This document shows, in pieces, positions 33,984-42,438 of a DNA stretch of 64,000 nucleotides. This DNA comes from CAVSCR01 sp963726575 (GTDB taxonomy: Bacteria; Actinomycetota; Actinomycetes; JAHEKZ01). Within the stretch, counting starts at the first letter, position 1, and each line of letters opens with the position of its first letter. The notes under the pieces are model-generated. The model searched no databases. It was not told the DNA's origin and worked only from the letters and a program-made list of their open reading frames with translations. The position numbers and the translations under genes are program-made. The stretch spans positions 248,001 to 312,000 of the forward strand of contig CAVSCR010000003.1 of NCBI GenBank assembly GCA_963726575.1, given 5' to 3'.

Positions 33984-36119
33984 ATGTCGGTCAAGCTTCG
34001 GGTGCCCGCCCTCGTCGTCGGGGGCGCCTTGCTGGCTGCCTCTGGAACCCTCGCCTGGTTCAACGGCCACTTCGCCGACCAACGCCACGCCGAGCAGGAC
34101 CAGGTGCTGACCACGGCTGCCGAACAGGGGGCGGTGCTCACCTCGCAGCGCTTCGAGCGCGCGGTCTCGGCCGACCTTCAACTGGCCGCGACGCCAGCAT
34201 TTCGCCGGTTCTACCTCGCGCCGGGAACTCGGATGCAAAAGATCGACCGCAACATCCAGCAGATCCGGGATGCGAACGCCGAGATGGCGTACGTCGAGAA
34301 CCTCTTCCCTGGAGCCGTAAGCGAGGCCTGCTTCATCGACATCACGAACGCACACGAGAACGGTCGGGTCGTGCAAGGCAAGATCGCACCGGCGAAAGAC
34401 CTGTCACCGGATGAGTCCGGGAACCCCTTCTACAAGCCGACGCAGGCCGAACCACGCGGCACCGTCTTCCAGTCCAAGCCGTACCTGTCCATGGACACCA
34501 ACGAGTGGGTCATCGGCAACGCGACCAACATCTACGTCCACGGCCACAAGCAGGCGCTGGTGCACTTCGAGATCAGCGTGGACAGCATCCGCACCGAAGC
34601 GCTGCTCCCGGCCTCGGACTCCACGTTGCGCGTCGTCGACGCCGACACAGGCGCAGTCGTGATCGACACTCGCTACCAGCAGCCGAACGGCGGGACGCTC
34701 GGACGCCCCAGCGACAACACCTTCACGTCACTGCCCGCCACCTGGCATGGCAGCGGCGTGTCAGACGTCGACGGTCAGCGCGTTGCCTACACGCCGATGA
34801 AGCCTTCGACCACCCTGCCGGCGGACAACGTCAACCACTGGTACATCGTGGCCAGTGCACCCGTCGTCGCCTCCGGCGCCGGTGCCGCGATCACCCCGCT
34901 GGTTCTGCTCCTGTTCGCACTCGGACTGCCGCTGTTCGTCTACGGTCTGGTCTCCTGGATCGTCGCGCGACGTCATCGCTCGCACTTCCAGGCGCGCACT
35001 GCAGCCGAACGCGACCTGTTCGACTCCCGGCTGGAGGATCTCACCGTGGCGCTGGACCGCGCGGCGGCCGGTGACCTCTCCGTGCAGCTGGCGGTTGACC
35101 TCGGTGACGAGCGGATGACGTCGTTGGCCCGGTCCTTCGACCACACGCTGTCGCGTCTTCGGCTGCTCGTCGAACAGGCCCAGGAGAACGGTTTGCGTCT
35201 CGCCCATGCCGCCACGGAGCTGCAGGCGAACGCGACGCAGCAGGCGATGTCGGCACAGGAGCAGGCCGCGACCGTCACCCAGACCACCTCGACCATCCAA
35301 GAACTTGCTGCAACGGCCGCTCAGATCGCCGACTCGTCGGGCTCGGTCGCGGCGGCGGCGCAGCAGACCCTGCAGCTGACCAACGACGGCCTGGCCGCGG
35401 TGGCTGACTCCGCCGAAGCCATGCAACGGATCGGCGACCGCGTCGAGTTCATCGCCTCCAGCTCACTCGGCCTGGGCGAGAAGGTGTCCGAGATCGGACG
35501 GATCCTGGAGTTCATCGACGACCTGTCGGGACAGACCAACCTGCTGGCGCTCAACGCGGCGATCGAAGCCGCCCGCGCCGGTGAGCACGGGCGTGGGTTT
35601 GCCGTGGTCGCCGGCGAAGTGCGTCACCTGGCCGAACGAGCCCAGCAGTCAACCGCACAGATCCAGGCTCTGGTCAACGAGATCCAGGCCCATGCGCAGG
35701 CGACGGTCGGGGCGACCGAGGAGGGATCGCGGGAAGCGGCCCGCGGCACCGGCGTTGCCCAGCGTGCCACCGACGCACTCGGGCGGATCGCAGCGATGGT
35801 GGACGAGACCACCGACGCCGCCGCTGAGATCTCCGTGGCCACGAAGCAGCAGCAGTCGGCGTCGACCCAGATCGTCACCGCCATGTCCGACGTCGCGGAG
35901 GTGTCGCGCCAGTTCGCCACCGGCGCCACCGACGCGGCAAAGGCGTCGGAGGATCTGGCGGGGCTGGCGGCGCAGGTGCACACCTCGATCGCCGAGTTCG
36001 CCACCGACGCCCACCGGTCCGCCACTAGCTCGACGGGACCTGTCGTCGCGCCCGCCTGGCAGCCGTCCGCCGATGACGAGCTCCCCACGGACGACCTGGA
36101 GCCAGCTCCTTCACGGTGA
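33984..36119 (+). CDS. Methyl-accepting chemotaxis protein
   Basis: 711 residues. A first membrane helix (about residues 7-27, VPALVVGGALLAASGTLAWF) and a second (about 298-322, TPLVLLLFALGLPLFVYGLVSWIV) enclose a ~270-residue external sensor domain that looks Cache-like. A HAMP-type linker follows (LEDLTVALDRAAAGDLSVQL). The coiled-coil signalling domain carries the tip DDLSGQTNLLALNAAIEAAR ... GRGFAVVAGEVRHLAERA around residues 512-550, where CheA and CheW bind. No CheR-binding pentapeptide at the C-terminus and no che or flagellar genes in the window. Its 3' end overlaps the convergent solute-binding protein gene by nine bases. Ligand unknown. Confidence 0.93.
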   Translation: MSVKLRVPALVVGGALLAASGTLAWFNGHFADQRHAEQDQVLTTAAEQGAVLTSQRFERAVSADLQLAATPAFRRFYLAPGTRMQKIDRNIQQIRDANAEMAYVENLFPGAVSEACFIDITNAHENGRVVQGKIAPAKDLSPDESGNPFYKPTQAEPRGTVFQSKPYLSMDTNEWVIGNATNIYVHGHKQALVHFEISVDSIRTEALLPASDSTLRVVDADTGAVVIDTRYQQPNGGTLGRPSDNTFTSLPATWHGSGVSDVDGQRVAYTPMKPSTTLPADNVNHWYIVASAPVVASGAGAAITPLVLLLFALGLPLFVYGLVSWIVARRHRSHFQARTAAERDLFDSRLEDLTVALDRAAAGDLSVQLAVDLGDERMTSLARSFDHTLSRLRLLVEQAQENGLRLAHAATELQANATQQAMSAQEQAATVTQTTSTIQELAATAAQIADSSGSVAAAAQQTLQLTNDGLAAVADSAEAMQRIGDRVEFIASSSLGLGEKVSEIGRILEFIDDLSGQTNLLALNAAIEAARAGEHGRGFAVVAGEVRHLAERAQQSTAQIQALVNEIQAHAQATVGATEEGSREAARGTGVAQRATDALGRIAAMVDETTDAAAEISVATKQQQSASTQIVTAMSDVAEVSRQFATGATDAAKASEDLAGLAAQVHTSIAEFATDAHRSATSSTGPVVAPAWQPSADDELPTDDLEPAPSR

Positions 36120-38066
36120 CGCAGTCGCCGTCGCCGTCGACACGCCGATCCGGTCCAGCGACGGCTCGGCGAAGGCTTGATCGAGAGAGAAGGTCGTGAC
36201 GTGACGTCCAGCAAGACGTACTACGTCTTGGACATCCAAGGGGATCACAGCGACGAGCTGTGAGACGAGCACCTGATCCAGGCGAGCCCAGCACATCGGC
36301 GCCTGGGGTCCGACGGCGGCGGCGCACCTGGCGATGTCGTCGTTGACGCTGGGTAGCTTCTGGGGTGGATAGCCGAGCTTCACCAGCTCTCGTGACGGCG
36401 CCCCCAACAGGTCGCCGGTCCCGATGGAATCCGGGTAACGGAAAGGCACGAACATCGCGCCGGCGTCCGGGTAGTCGGTGAACCAGCCGTACACGCAGAG
36501 GGGCACGTGCTGCGTGATGTCGAAGCAGGACGCGTCCGCCGAGACCTTTGCCGTGATGCCGAGACGAGCCAGCGCGTTCACCAGGGGCCGCGCCTGCGCC
36601 CGACTCTGGCTCATGGGTTCCCCGCCACCCGTGCCCGGCCACATCAAAGCCAGAGGCCCGCAAGCCGGGCCAGCACAGAGGCCACGCGAGTCGCCGTAGC
36701 GGGAAAGGCGCATCTGCGTGCGGGCCGCCGCCAGGTTTCCACTCGATGCTTGCCCGCCCAACCCGCGCCAGGCACCGAGCAGCGAGTTGTCCATGGGGTC
36801 AGGAACGAAATGTGTCGTTGGGGTCTTCTGCGACACCGGCGTGCCACCGGCTCCTCGCGCCGCGGCCGCACGGTCCAGCAGCAGCGCCAGCGCACGACGG
36901 ACATGAACGTCGTCGAACGGGGGCATCGCCAGGTTGAACGTGAGGAACTCGTTGCCGTTCGTGGGGACCCGCGTGACGCTGTTCTGGAGGTCGAGTCGCG
37001 CAAACTGATTCACGACGTGGGGCGGTGGGTTCTCTCCCATGACCGTGTCGAGGTCGCCCGAGAGCAGGGCCGGGTACGGATTCTGGTCGGCGTACGAGAC
37101 GACGATCCGGTCCGGTAGCGCCAACCGGTTCGAATCGGTGCTGGGCGCCCACGAGGGGTTGCGGACCAGCGTCACCTGTCCGGTTTGGTCGAACCACCAG
37201 GCCGGCTTCAGGCCGCTGGCAGGGCTCTGTCCGGATGCGGGGGCGCTGTAGTCGATCGTGTCGGCGCCTTCGATCATGTAGGGCCCGGTTGCGGACAGGA
37301 ACGGCCCGTAGCCCAGCGATGCGGGTTTCGCGCCCGGCGAGCCGCCGGCTCTGGCGTTGACGTAGTCGTTGATGGGTCCGCCGTCGTGGCCGGTTGCCAC
37401 CCCCAGCAGCGCATCGGGACGCGTCGGGCTGGGTGGGATCGGCGACGCCAGCGGCTCGGCGAGCAGGAACAGGATCGATCGGTCGGGCCTGGTCTCCCTG
37501 ATCTGCACCGTGTAGGGGTCCGGGGTCGTGACGCCGGAGATCGAGTCGGTCCCGCCCGACAGGAACTCCTGGTAGCCCTCGATCAACGGGAGGTAGGAGG
37601 CGCCGGGTCCTCCGTGGTTTCCAGCGGAGTCCTCCGTTCCCCGCGCGGTGCGGTCCAGCCCCCGGACAAAGTCAGGCGCCGTCACCTCGACGTTCTGCAG
37701 CGGCGGCGCGTAATGGATCCCGTGCTTGAGGTGGAAGGTCCAGGTGCGGCCGTCGGCGGACACAGTCGGCGGCCCGCTCGCCAGATCCGGCACCGGCTGT
37801 GTGCCGGTGAAGCCAGGGGTGCCGGGGAAGGTCATGAGGGTGCGCGTCAGGCAACATCTGAGCAGCTCCAGCTCCGGAGCCGTGAACGCCATCTGGGGGT
37901 CCAAGCCAAAGTACATCGGTGTCGCCGTCGCGACCCGCAACGTGCCGCCGGCACCGGAAGGCAGCGAGTCCGACGGCGACGAAGACGACGGCCCGGCACA
38001 CCCGACGAGCAACAACGCAAGGACAGTCGCCGCGCCGGTGGCCGTTCGCAGAGCGTGTCCCGTCAT
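36111..38066 (-). CDS. Family-5 ABC solute-binding lipoprotein, copy 1
   Basis: 651 residues with a lipoprotein signal ending in LLLVGC (Cys23). SBP_bac_5 (peptide/nickel/oligosaccharide-binding) features: TPMYFGLDPQMAF, WTFHLKHGIHYAPPLQNVEVTAPDF, PYTVQIRETRPDRSILFLLAEPLASPIP, VTLVRNPSW, FDDVHVRRALALLLDR. No permease or ATPase genes are adjacent. It is clearly paralogous to the protein at 39742-41685, from which it is separated only by a cyclase-like gene (seven bases away). Lack of transporter genes suggests a sensory or orphan binding role. Confidence 0.92.
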   Translation of the reverse strand: MTGHALRTATGAATVLALLLVGCAGPSSSSPSDSLPSGAGGTLRVATATPMYFGLDPQMAFTAPELELLRCCLTRTLMTFPGTPGFTGTQPVPDLASGPPTVSADGRTWTFHLKHGIHYAPPLQNVEVTAPDFVRGLDRTARGTEDSAGNHGGPGASYLPLIEGYQEFLSGGTDSISGVTTPDPYTVQIRETRPDRSILFLLAEPLASPIPPSPTRPDALLGVATGHDGGPINDYVNARAGGSPGAKPASLGYGPFLSATGPYMIEGADTIDYSAPASGQSPASGLKPAWWFDQTGQVTLVRNPSWAPSTDSNRLALPDRIVVSYADQNPYPALLSGDLDTVMGENPPPHVVNQFARLDLQNSVTRVPTNGNEFLTFNLAMPPFDDVHVRRALALLLDRAAAARGAGGTPVSQKTPTTHFVPDPMDNSLLGAWRGLGGQASSGNLAAARTQMRLSRYGDSRGLCAGPACGPLALMWPGTGGGEPMSQSRAQARPLVNALARLGITAKVSADASCFDITQHVPLCVYGWFTDYPDAGAMFVPFRYPDSIGTGDLLGAPSRELVKLGYPPQKLPSVNDDIARCAAAVGPQAPMCWARLDQVLVSQLVAVIPLDVQDVVRLAGRHVTTFSLDQAFAEPSLDRIGVSTATATASP

Positions 38067-38073
38067 GGCGACG

Positions 38074-39741
38074 TCAAGGCCCGCTGGTCCCGACGGCCAC
38101 CCACACGGTGCCGTCGCTGGTTCGGCTCAAAGCGACGGGCAGGCCACCAACTGGCAGCGTGGCCATGACGGACCCGTCGCTCGGATCGAGCGCCACGACG
38201 GTCTGGGACACAGTGCAGGCGATCCAGATCCGGTCGGCGAGCGCGGCCACGGCACCTGGGCCGTCGCACGCGCTGCCGAGGTCGAGATTCAACACGGGGG
38301 CACCCATCGCTGACAGATGGTTCACGGCATCTGTCGAGTCGCTGACCACCCAGACGGAACCGTCGGGGGCCACACTCAGCGCGGTGGGCACGTTGGTGCC
38401 GAGCCGAAACGGGTGGGGGTGGCCACGGCCGTCCGCGGACACCTTGTACACCTCGGGCAGGCGCCCGGCGGCCACCCACACGGTGCCGTCGGCGGCCATG
38501 TCGAGGGCGACGGGGCCGGAGCCGTCGGGCAACTTGACGTGGGTAGTGGCGCGGGTGGTGGTGTCGTAGCGCACCAGCACCGACTCCGGCGGGTTGGCCA
38601 CCCACACGGTGTCGGCGTTGGCGGCGACCGGATAGCTGTCGCTGGGCACCTCGAACGGGGCTTGAGCCAAGCCGCTCTGGGCCGACGTCACTACCCGAAG
38701 CCGGTCACCTGGCGCTGAGCCGAATCCGAACGACACCCACAACGTGCCGCCCGAGAGAGCCAGACCGGTCGGCCCGCTCGCAGTGCCGAGCGTGTGCGCC
38801 ACCTCGCCGGTGTCGGTGTCGAGCTGGCTGAGGTTGTTGTTGCTGACGTCGCCCAACCACACGGTCGATCCCTCTGCGACCAGGACACTCGGGACCACCC
38901 CGGAGGACAGTGGATCTGACGTCGCAAAGACCTGTGTACCGGGGTCGATCCTGGCCACGGAGTTCGCTGGCGGCTCTGCTTGCGCCGAGCGGGTCGTGAC
39001 CACCACAACCGCTGCCCCGGCGACGAGAACCACGCCGGCTGCCGCCGCCGCGATCGGCCATCGGCGACGACCGCCGGACTCCACCTCTACGGCCTCGCGT
39101 CGGGCTCGCGCCTCGTCGTCCCCCAACGGAAGCGGTCGCGGCAAGCCATCGACGGCCGTGACGGCGAAGACCCGCCAGGTTCCTTCGACGCCCTTGAGCT
39201 GATGCTGTCCCCGGTCGTCCAGCTCGAAGCCGCCGCCGCGGGTGAGCTCCGCCGCCGTGCTCGAGATCAGAACCTCGCCGGCATCTGCCAACGACATGAT
39301 CCGCGAGCCGACGACGACCGTGATCCCGCCGAGCTTCTTGCCGATCCGCTCGCACTCGCCGAAGTGCACGCCGGCTCGCAGCCCCAGTCCGAGCTCGCGC
39401 ACGGCGTCGGCAGCGGCGCAGGCGCACGAGATGGCAGAGGCGGGCTCCCGGAAGCTGGCGAAGAAGCCGTCGCCGGCGGTGTCGAGCTCGCGCCCACCGA
39501 ACCGCTTCAGCTCACGACGCACGGCGGCATGGTGCTGGTTGACCAGGGCCTTCCAGCGCCGGTCCCCCAGCTCTTCGGCGATCGTCGTGGAGGAGACCAG
39601 GTCCGTGAACAGCACGGCACTGAGCACACGCTCCGACGGGGCGGCCACCGCGCCAGTCTGATCACCCCGGCCCGCCGCGTAAAGCGACATTGCACAACTG
39701 ATGGGCAGCGCAGTCTGGTCGTCGCTAGGGCAGCTGGCCAT
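38074..39741 (-). CDS. Class III nucleotidyl-cyclase-like protein, one membrane helix, extracytoplasmic beta-propeller
   Basis: 555 residues. N-terminal cyclase homology domain (about 38-195): VLFTDLVSST with metal Asp47, LDTAGDGFFASF with Asp91, and SRIMSLADAGEVLISS with Arg147. The Asn expected four residues before that Arg is Val143, and the substrate-choosing Lys position reads Asp, as in a common actinobacterial subgroup, so cAMP production is not assured. A helix (about 228-250) is followed by about 300 residues of short WVA-type propeller repeats (TVWLGDVSNNNLSQLD, TLWVSFG, TVWVANPPESVLVRYD, TVWVAAGRLPEVYKV), predicted outside. The ATG follows the stop of the upstream SBP gene without a gap; start uncertain (ATG 39690 is possible). 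Confidence 0.85.
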   Translation of the reverse strand: MASCPSDDQTALPISCAMSLYAAGRGDQTGAVAAPSERVLSAVLFTDLVSSTTIAEELGDRRWKALVNQHHAAVRRELKRFGGRELDTAGDGFFASFREPASAISCACAAADAVRELGLGLRAGVHFGECERIGKKLGGITVVVGSRIMSLADAGEVLISSTAAELTRGGGFELDDRGQHQLKGVEGTWRVFAVTAVDGLPRPLPLGDDEARARREAVEVESGGRRRWPIAAAAAGVVLVAGAAVVVVTTRSAQAEPPANSVARIDPGTQVFATSDPLSSGVVPSVLVAEGSTVWLGDVSNNNLSQLDTDTGEVAHTLGTASGPTGLALSGGTLWVSFGFGSAPGDRLRVVTSAQSGLAQAPFEVPSDSYPVAANADTVWVANPPESVLVRYDTTTRATTHVKLPDGSGPVALDMAADGTVWVAAGRLPEVYKVSADGRGHPHPFRLGTNVPTALSVAPDGSVWVVSDSTDAVNHLSAMGAPVLNLDLGSACDGPGAVAALADRIWIACTVSQTVVALDPSDGSVMATLPVGGLPVALSRTSDGTVWVAVGTSGP

Positions 39742-41685
39742 CTAGGGAGACGACGTGCTCACCGCCAGGCGGTCCAGGGAGGGCTCGGTGAACGCCTGGT
39801 CCATCGAGAACGCCGTAACATTGGGGCCGGCCAGCCGGATGACGTCTAGCGTGTCGAGGGGGATGACGGCGACATACTGCGACACGACGACCTGGTCGAG
39901 GCGGGCCCAACACAGCGGGGCCTGCGGACCCACCGCAGCCTGACATCGTGCGAAGGAGGCGTTGATGCTGGGCAACCGTTGCCTGCGGTAACCCCGCTTC
40001 GCGAGCTCGTCGGGCGGAGTGCCCATCATGCCACCAAACAAGGCCGATTCCGGGTAGTGGAAGTACACCAGCATCGCGTCCGGGGCTGGGTAGTCGGGAC
40101 CCCAGCCGGTGACACAGAGCTGGATCCGCTGAGTGGGGCGGGTGCAATCGGCCTTCTTGGTCACCCTCCCGGTGATGCCCAACTGCGCAAGGGTCGCGAC
40201 CAGCGGGCGCGCTTGGGCTCGACGCAGCGACAACGGTTCATGTCCTAATTCGCCGCTGGGCCACATGATCGGGAACGGACCACAGGCCGGCCCGGAGCAT
40301 CGCCCCTGTGGATCGCCGTAGCGCGACATCCGCATCTGCGCCCTTGCCAGGGCAAGCCGACCGGTGGCGGCGGCGCCGCCCAGCGCATCCCAGCTGGTGA
40401 GGAAGGAGTTCTCCAGGGGATCGGGCACGAAGTGTGTGGCAGGGCTGGTCTGCGAAGGAGGCCACTCGATCATGCCCCGCGCCACTGCCGGCCGATTCAG
40501 CAAGATGGCGAGCGCGCGTCGCACGTGGATGTCGTCGAAGGGTGGCAGGGCCAAGTTGAACAGGACGAACCGGGTGGCGTTCAGCGAGACTCGAAACGCC
40601 CGGCTCTGCAGCCCCAACCGGTCGTAGCGGCTGATGACCTGAGGCGGTGGGTTGTCGCCCATCACGGTGTCGAGAGCGCCGGAAGCCAGCGCAGCGTAAG
40701 AAGCCAGGGCAGCGGAAGGCCTCGAACCCGAGAAGGACAAGACGATTCGGTCCGGCAGCGCGGGTCGGTTCGGATCCGTGCTGGCCCTCCACGACGGGTT
40801 GCGCACCAGTGTGACGCCGCCGACTTGGTTATTCGACCAGGCGAGCCGCAATCCGCTCGGTGGGACCTGCTGCGACGGTGCCGCCGAGTAGTCGATCTGG
40901 TCGGCCCCCTCGAACATGTAGGGGCCGGTCGCAGCGAGGTACGGCCCGTATCCGATCGAGGTCGGCGGTGCCAGGTCGACCCCGTGTCCCGTCGCCACCC
41001 CCAGCGGGGCAGCCGGGTCGGTCGGGCTGGGGGGGATCGGGGCCGAGAAGGGCTCGGCGAACAAGGACCTGATCGACTGGTCGGGACGAACCTCGCGGAC
41101 CTGCAAGGTGTATCGGTCTGGGGTGGTGACCCCGGAGATCGAGTCGGTCGCACCTGCCAGGAACTCCTGGTAGCCCTCGATCCTGGTCAGGTACAGCGCG
41201 CCCATTGAAGGCGGATCTCCGCGGGCGGTGGTGGTCCCCTTTGCGGAACGCATGAGCGCACGAACGAAGTCGGGCGCGGTCACTTCGACGTTCTGCAGCG
41301 GTGGCGCGTAGTGGATCCCGTGGCGCAGATGAAAGGTCCAGGTGCGACCGTCCGTTGACACCATGGGAGGGGCGTCGGCCAGGTCGGGCACCGGTTGGGT
41401 ACCGGCGAAACCCGACAGTCCCGGGAATGCCATCAGCGTGCGGACCAGACAGCAGCGCAACACCTCCAGCTCGATCGGGTCCCAGGTCGTCTGCGGGTCG
41501 AAGCCGTTGAACATGGGCGCCAACATTGCGGCGCGCACGGTTCCGCCTGACGCCACCTGTCCGACCGACGCGGACGAGGCTGACGGCCGGCTGCCCGAAT
41601 GGCTCGAGCATCCGCCCAGCACCACGACAGACACGACCAGCGCCACGACCGCAGGTCGCACAGGTACGCGGCGGCGGCGAATCAT
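39742..41685 (-). CDS. Family-5 ABC solute-binding lipoprotein, copy 2
   Basis: 647 residues, lipobox VVLGGC (Cys26). It parallels copy 1 along its length: APMFNGFDPQTTW, RTLMAFPGLSGFAGTQPVPDLADAP, WTFHLRHGIHYAPPLQNVEVTAPDF, PPFDDIHVRRALAILLNR, RMSRYGDPQGRCSGPACGPFPIMW, CWARLDQVVVSQYVAVIPLDTLDVIRLAGPNV. First gene of the SBP-cyclase-SBP run, divergent from the flavodoxin with a 150-base gap in which I see no clear promoter. Ligand unknown; the repeated motif CxGPACGP is shared by both copies and may form a disulfide. Confidence 0.92.
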   Translation of the reverse strand: MIRRRRVPVRPAVVALVVSVVVLGGCSSHSGSRPSASSASVGQVASGGTVRAAMLAPMFNGFDPQTTWDPIELEVLRCCLVRTLMAFPGLSGFAGTQPVPDLADAPPMVSTDGRTWTFHLRHGIHYAPPLQNVEVTAPDFVRALMRSAKGTTTARGDPPSMGALYLTRIEGYQEFLAGATDSISGVTTPDRYTLQVREVRPDQSIRSLFAEPFSAPIPPSPTDPAAPLGVATGHGVDLAPPTSIGYGPYLAATGPYMFEGADQIDYSAAPSQQVPPSGLRLAWSNNQVGGVTLVRNPSWRASTDPNRPALPDRIVLSFSGSRPSAALASYAALASGALDTVMGDNPPPQVISRYDRLGLQSRAFRVSLNATRFVLFNLALPPFDDIHVRRALAILLNRPAVARGMIEWPPSQTSPATHFVPDPLENSFLTSWDALGGAAATGRLALARAQMRMSRYGDPQGRCSGPACGPFPIMWPSGELGHEPLSLRRAQARPLVATLAQLGITGRVTKKADCTRPTQRIQLCVTGWGPDYPAPDAMLVYFHYPESALFGGMMGTPPDELAKRGYRRQRLPSINASFARCQAAVGPQAPLCWARLDQVVVSQYVAVIPLDTLDVIRLAGPNVTAFSMDQAFTEPSLDRLAVSTSSP

Positions 41686-41835
41686 CTGCTGTCAGATCCG
41701 ACCATGGCGCCAGTGTGATCAACCGCGGCGCCCGCGTATAGAGCGAGTCGGCACAGGTACCCGGCCGGGACGTCCGACCCTGGCGCGGTCTCACTCCCCG
41801 TCGCACGCTTGAAGCAGACGCCGAGGAGGTGGGCC

Positions 41836-42420
41836 ATGCACACGCTGATCGTGTACGAGTCGATGTACGGAAACACCCACGAGATCGCCGACCACATCGC
41901 CGACGGGCTCCGGCCGCACGGCGAGGTCCATGTGGTCCCGGTCGCCGATGCCACACCCGATCAGGTGACCTGGGCCGACCTGGTGGTCGTCGGCGGCCCG
42001 ACGCACGCGCACTCGATGACCTCGACGAACTCCCGCAAAGGCGCGGCCGACGCCGTCGCCAAGCCCAGCAACACGCTGACCCTCGACCCGAATGCCGACG
42101 GCCCGGGACTGCGCAACTGGTTCAGCACCATTCCCACCGGCACCAAGAAGCGGGCGGCGGCGTTCGACACCCGCATCGACATGGCTGCGGTGCTCACCGG
42201 TCGCGCCTCGCGAGGGATCAAGAGCCGGCTGGCCAAGCACGGCTACACCATGGTCGCCGACGCCGAGAGCTTCCTGGTGGACAAGCACTCTCACCTGGTG
42301 GCGGGCGAGGCGGAGCGCGCGCAGAAGTGGGGCTCGCACCTGGCGCAGTCCTACGAGTGGCCACCGGTCAAGGACGAGCCTGGCTTCCACGAAGGTCTTG
42401 GACGCACACCCTGCCCCTGA
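41836..42420 (+). CDS. Flavodoxin-fold protein
   Basis: 194 residues from ATG 41836, with AGGAGG seven bases upstream. MHTLIVYESMYGNTHEIADHIADGL is the FMN phosphate-binding signature of flavodoxins, and DLVVVGGPTHAHSMTS is the second FMN loop. The C-terminal part (ASRGIKSRLAKHGYTMVADAESFLVD) fits the flavodoxin/FldA-like family of actinobacteria. Electron partner unknown. It precedes the DUF885 gene by 18 bases on the same strand. Confidence 0.88.
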   Translation: MHTLIVYESMYGNTHEIADHIADGLRPHGEVHVVPVADATPDQVTWADLVVVGGPTHAHSMTSTNSRKGAADAVAKPSNTLTLDPNADGPGLRNWFSTIPTGTKKRAAAFDTRIDMAAVLTGRASRGIKSRLAKHGYTMVADAESFLVDKHSHLVAGEAERAQKWGSHLAQSYEWPPVKDEPGFHEGLGRTPCP

Positions 42421-42438
42421 CGAGTAGCGTGCGGCGAC

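Noticed and set aside
36111..41685. A complete peptide-uptake operon
   Set aside because: Two binding proteins are present but no permease or ATPase gene is adjacent; the ABC genes at 46756-49488 belong to a different transporter type.
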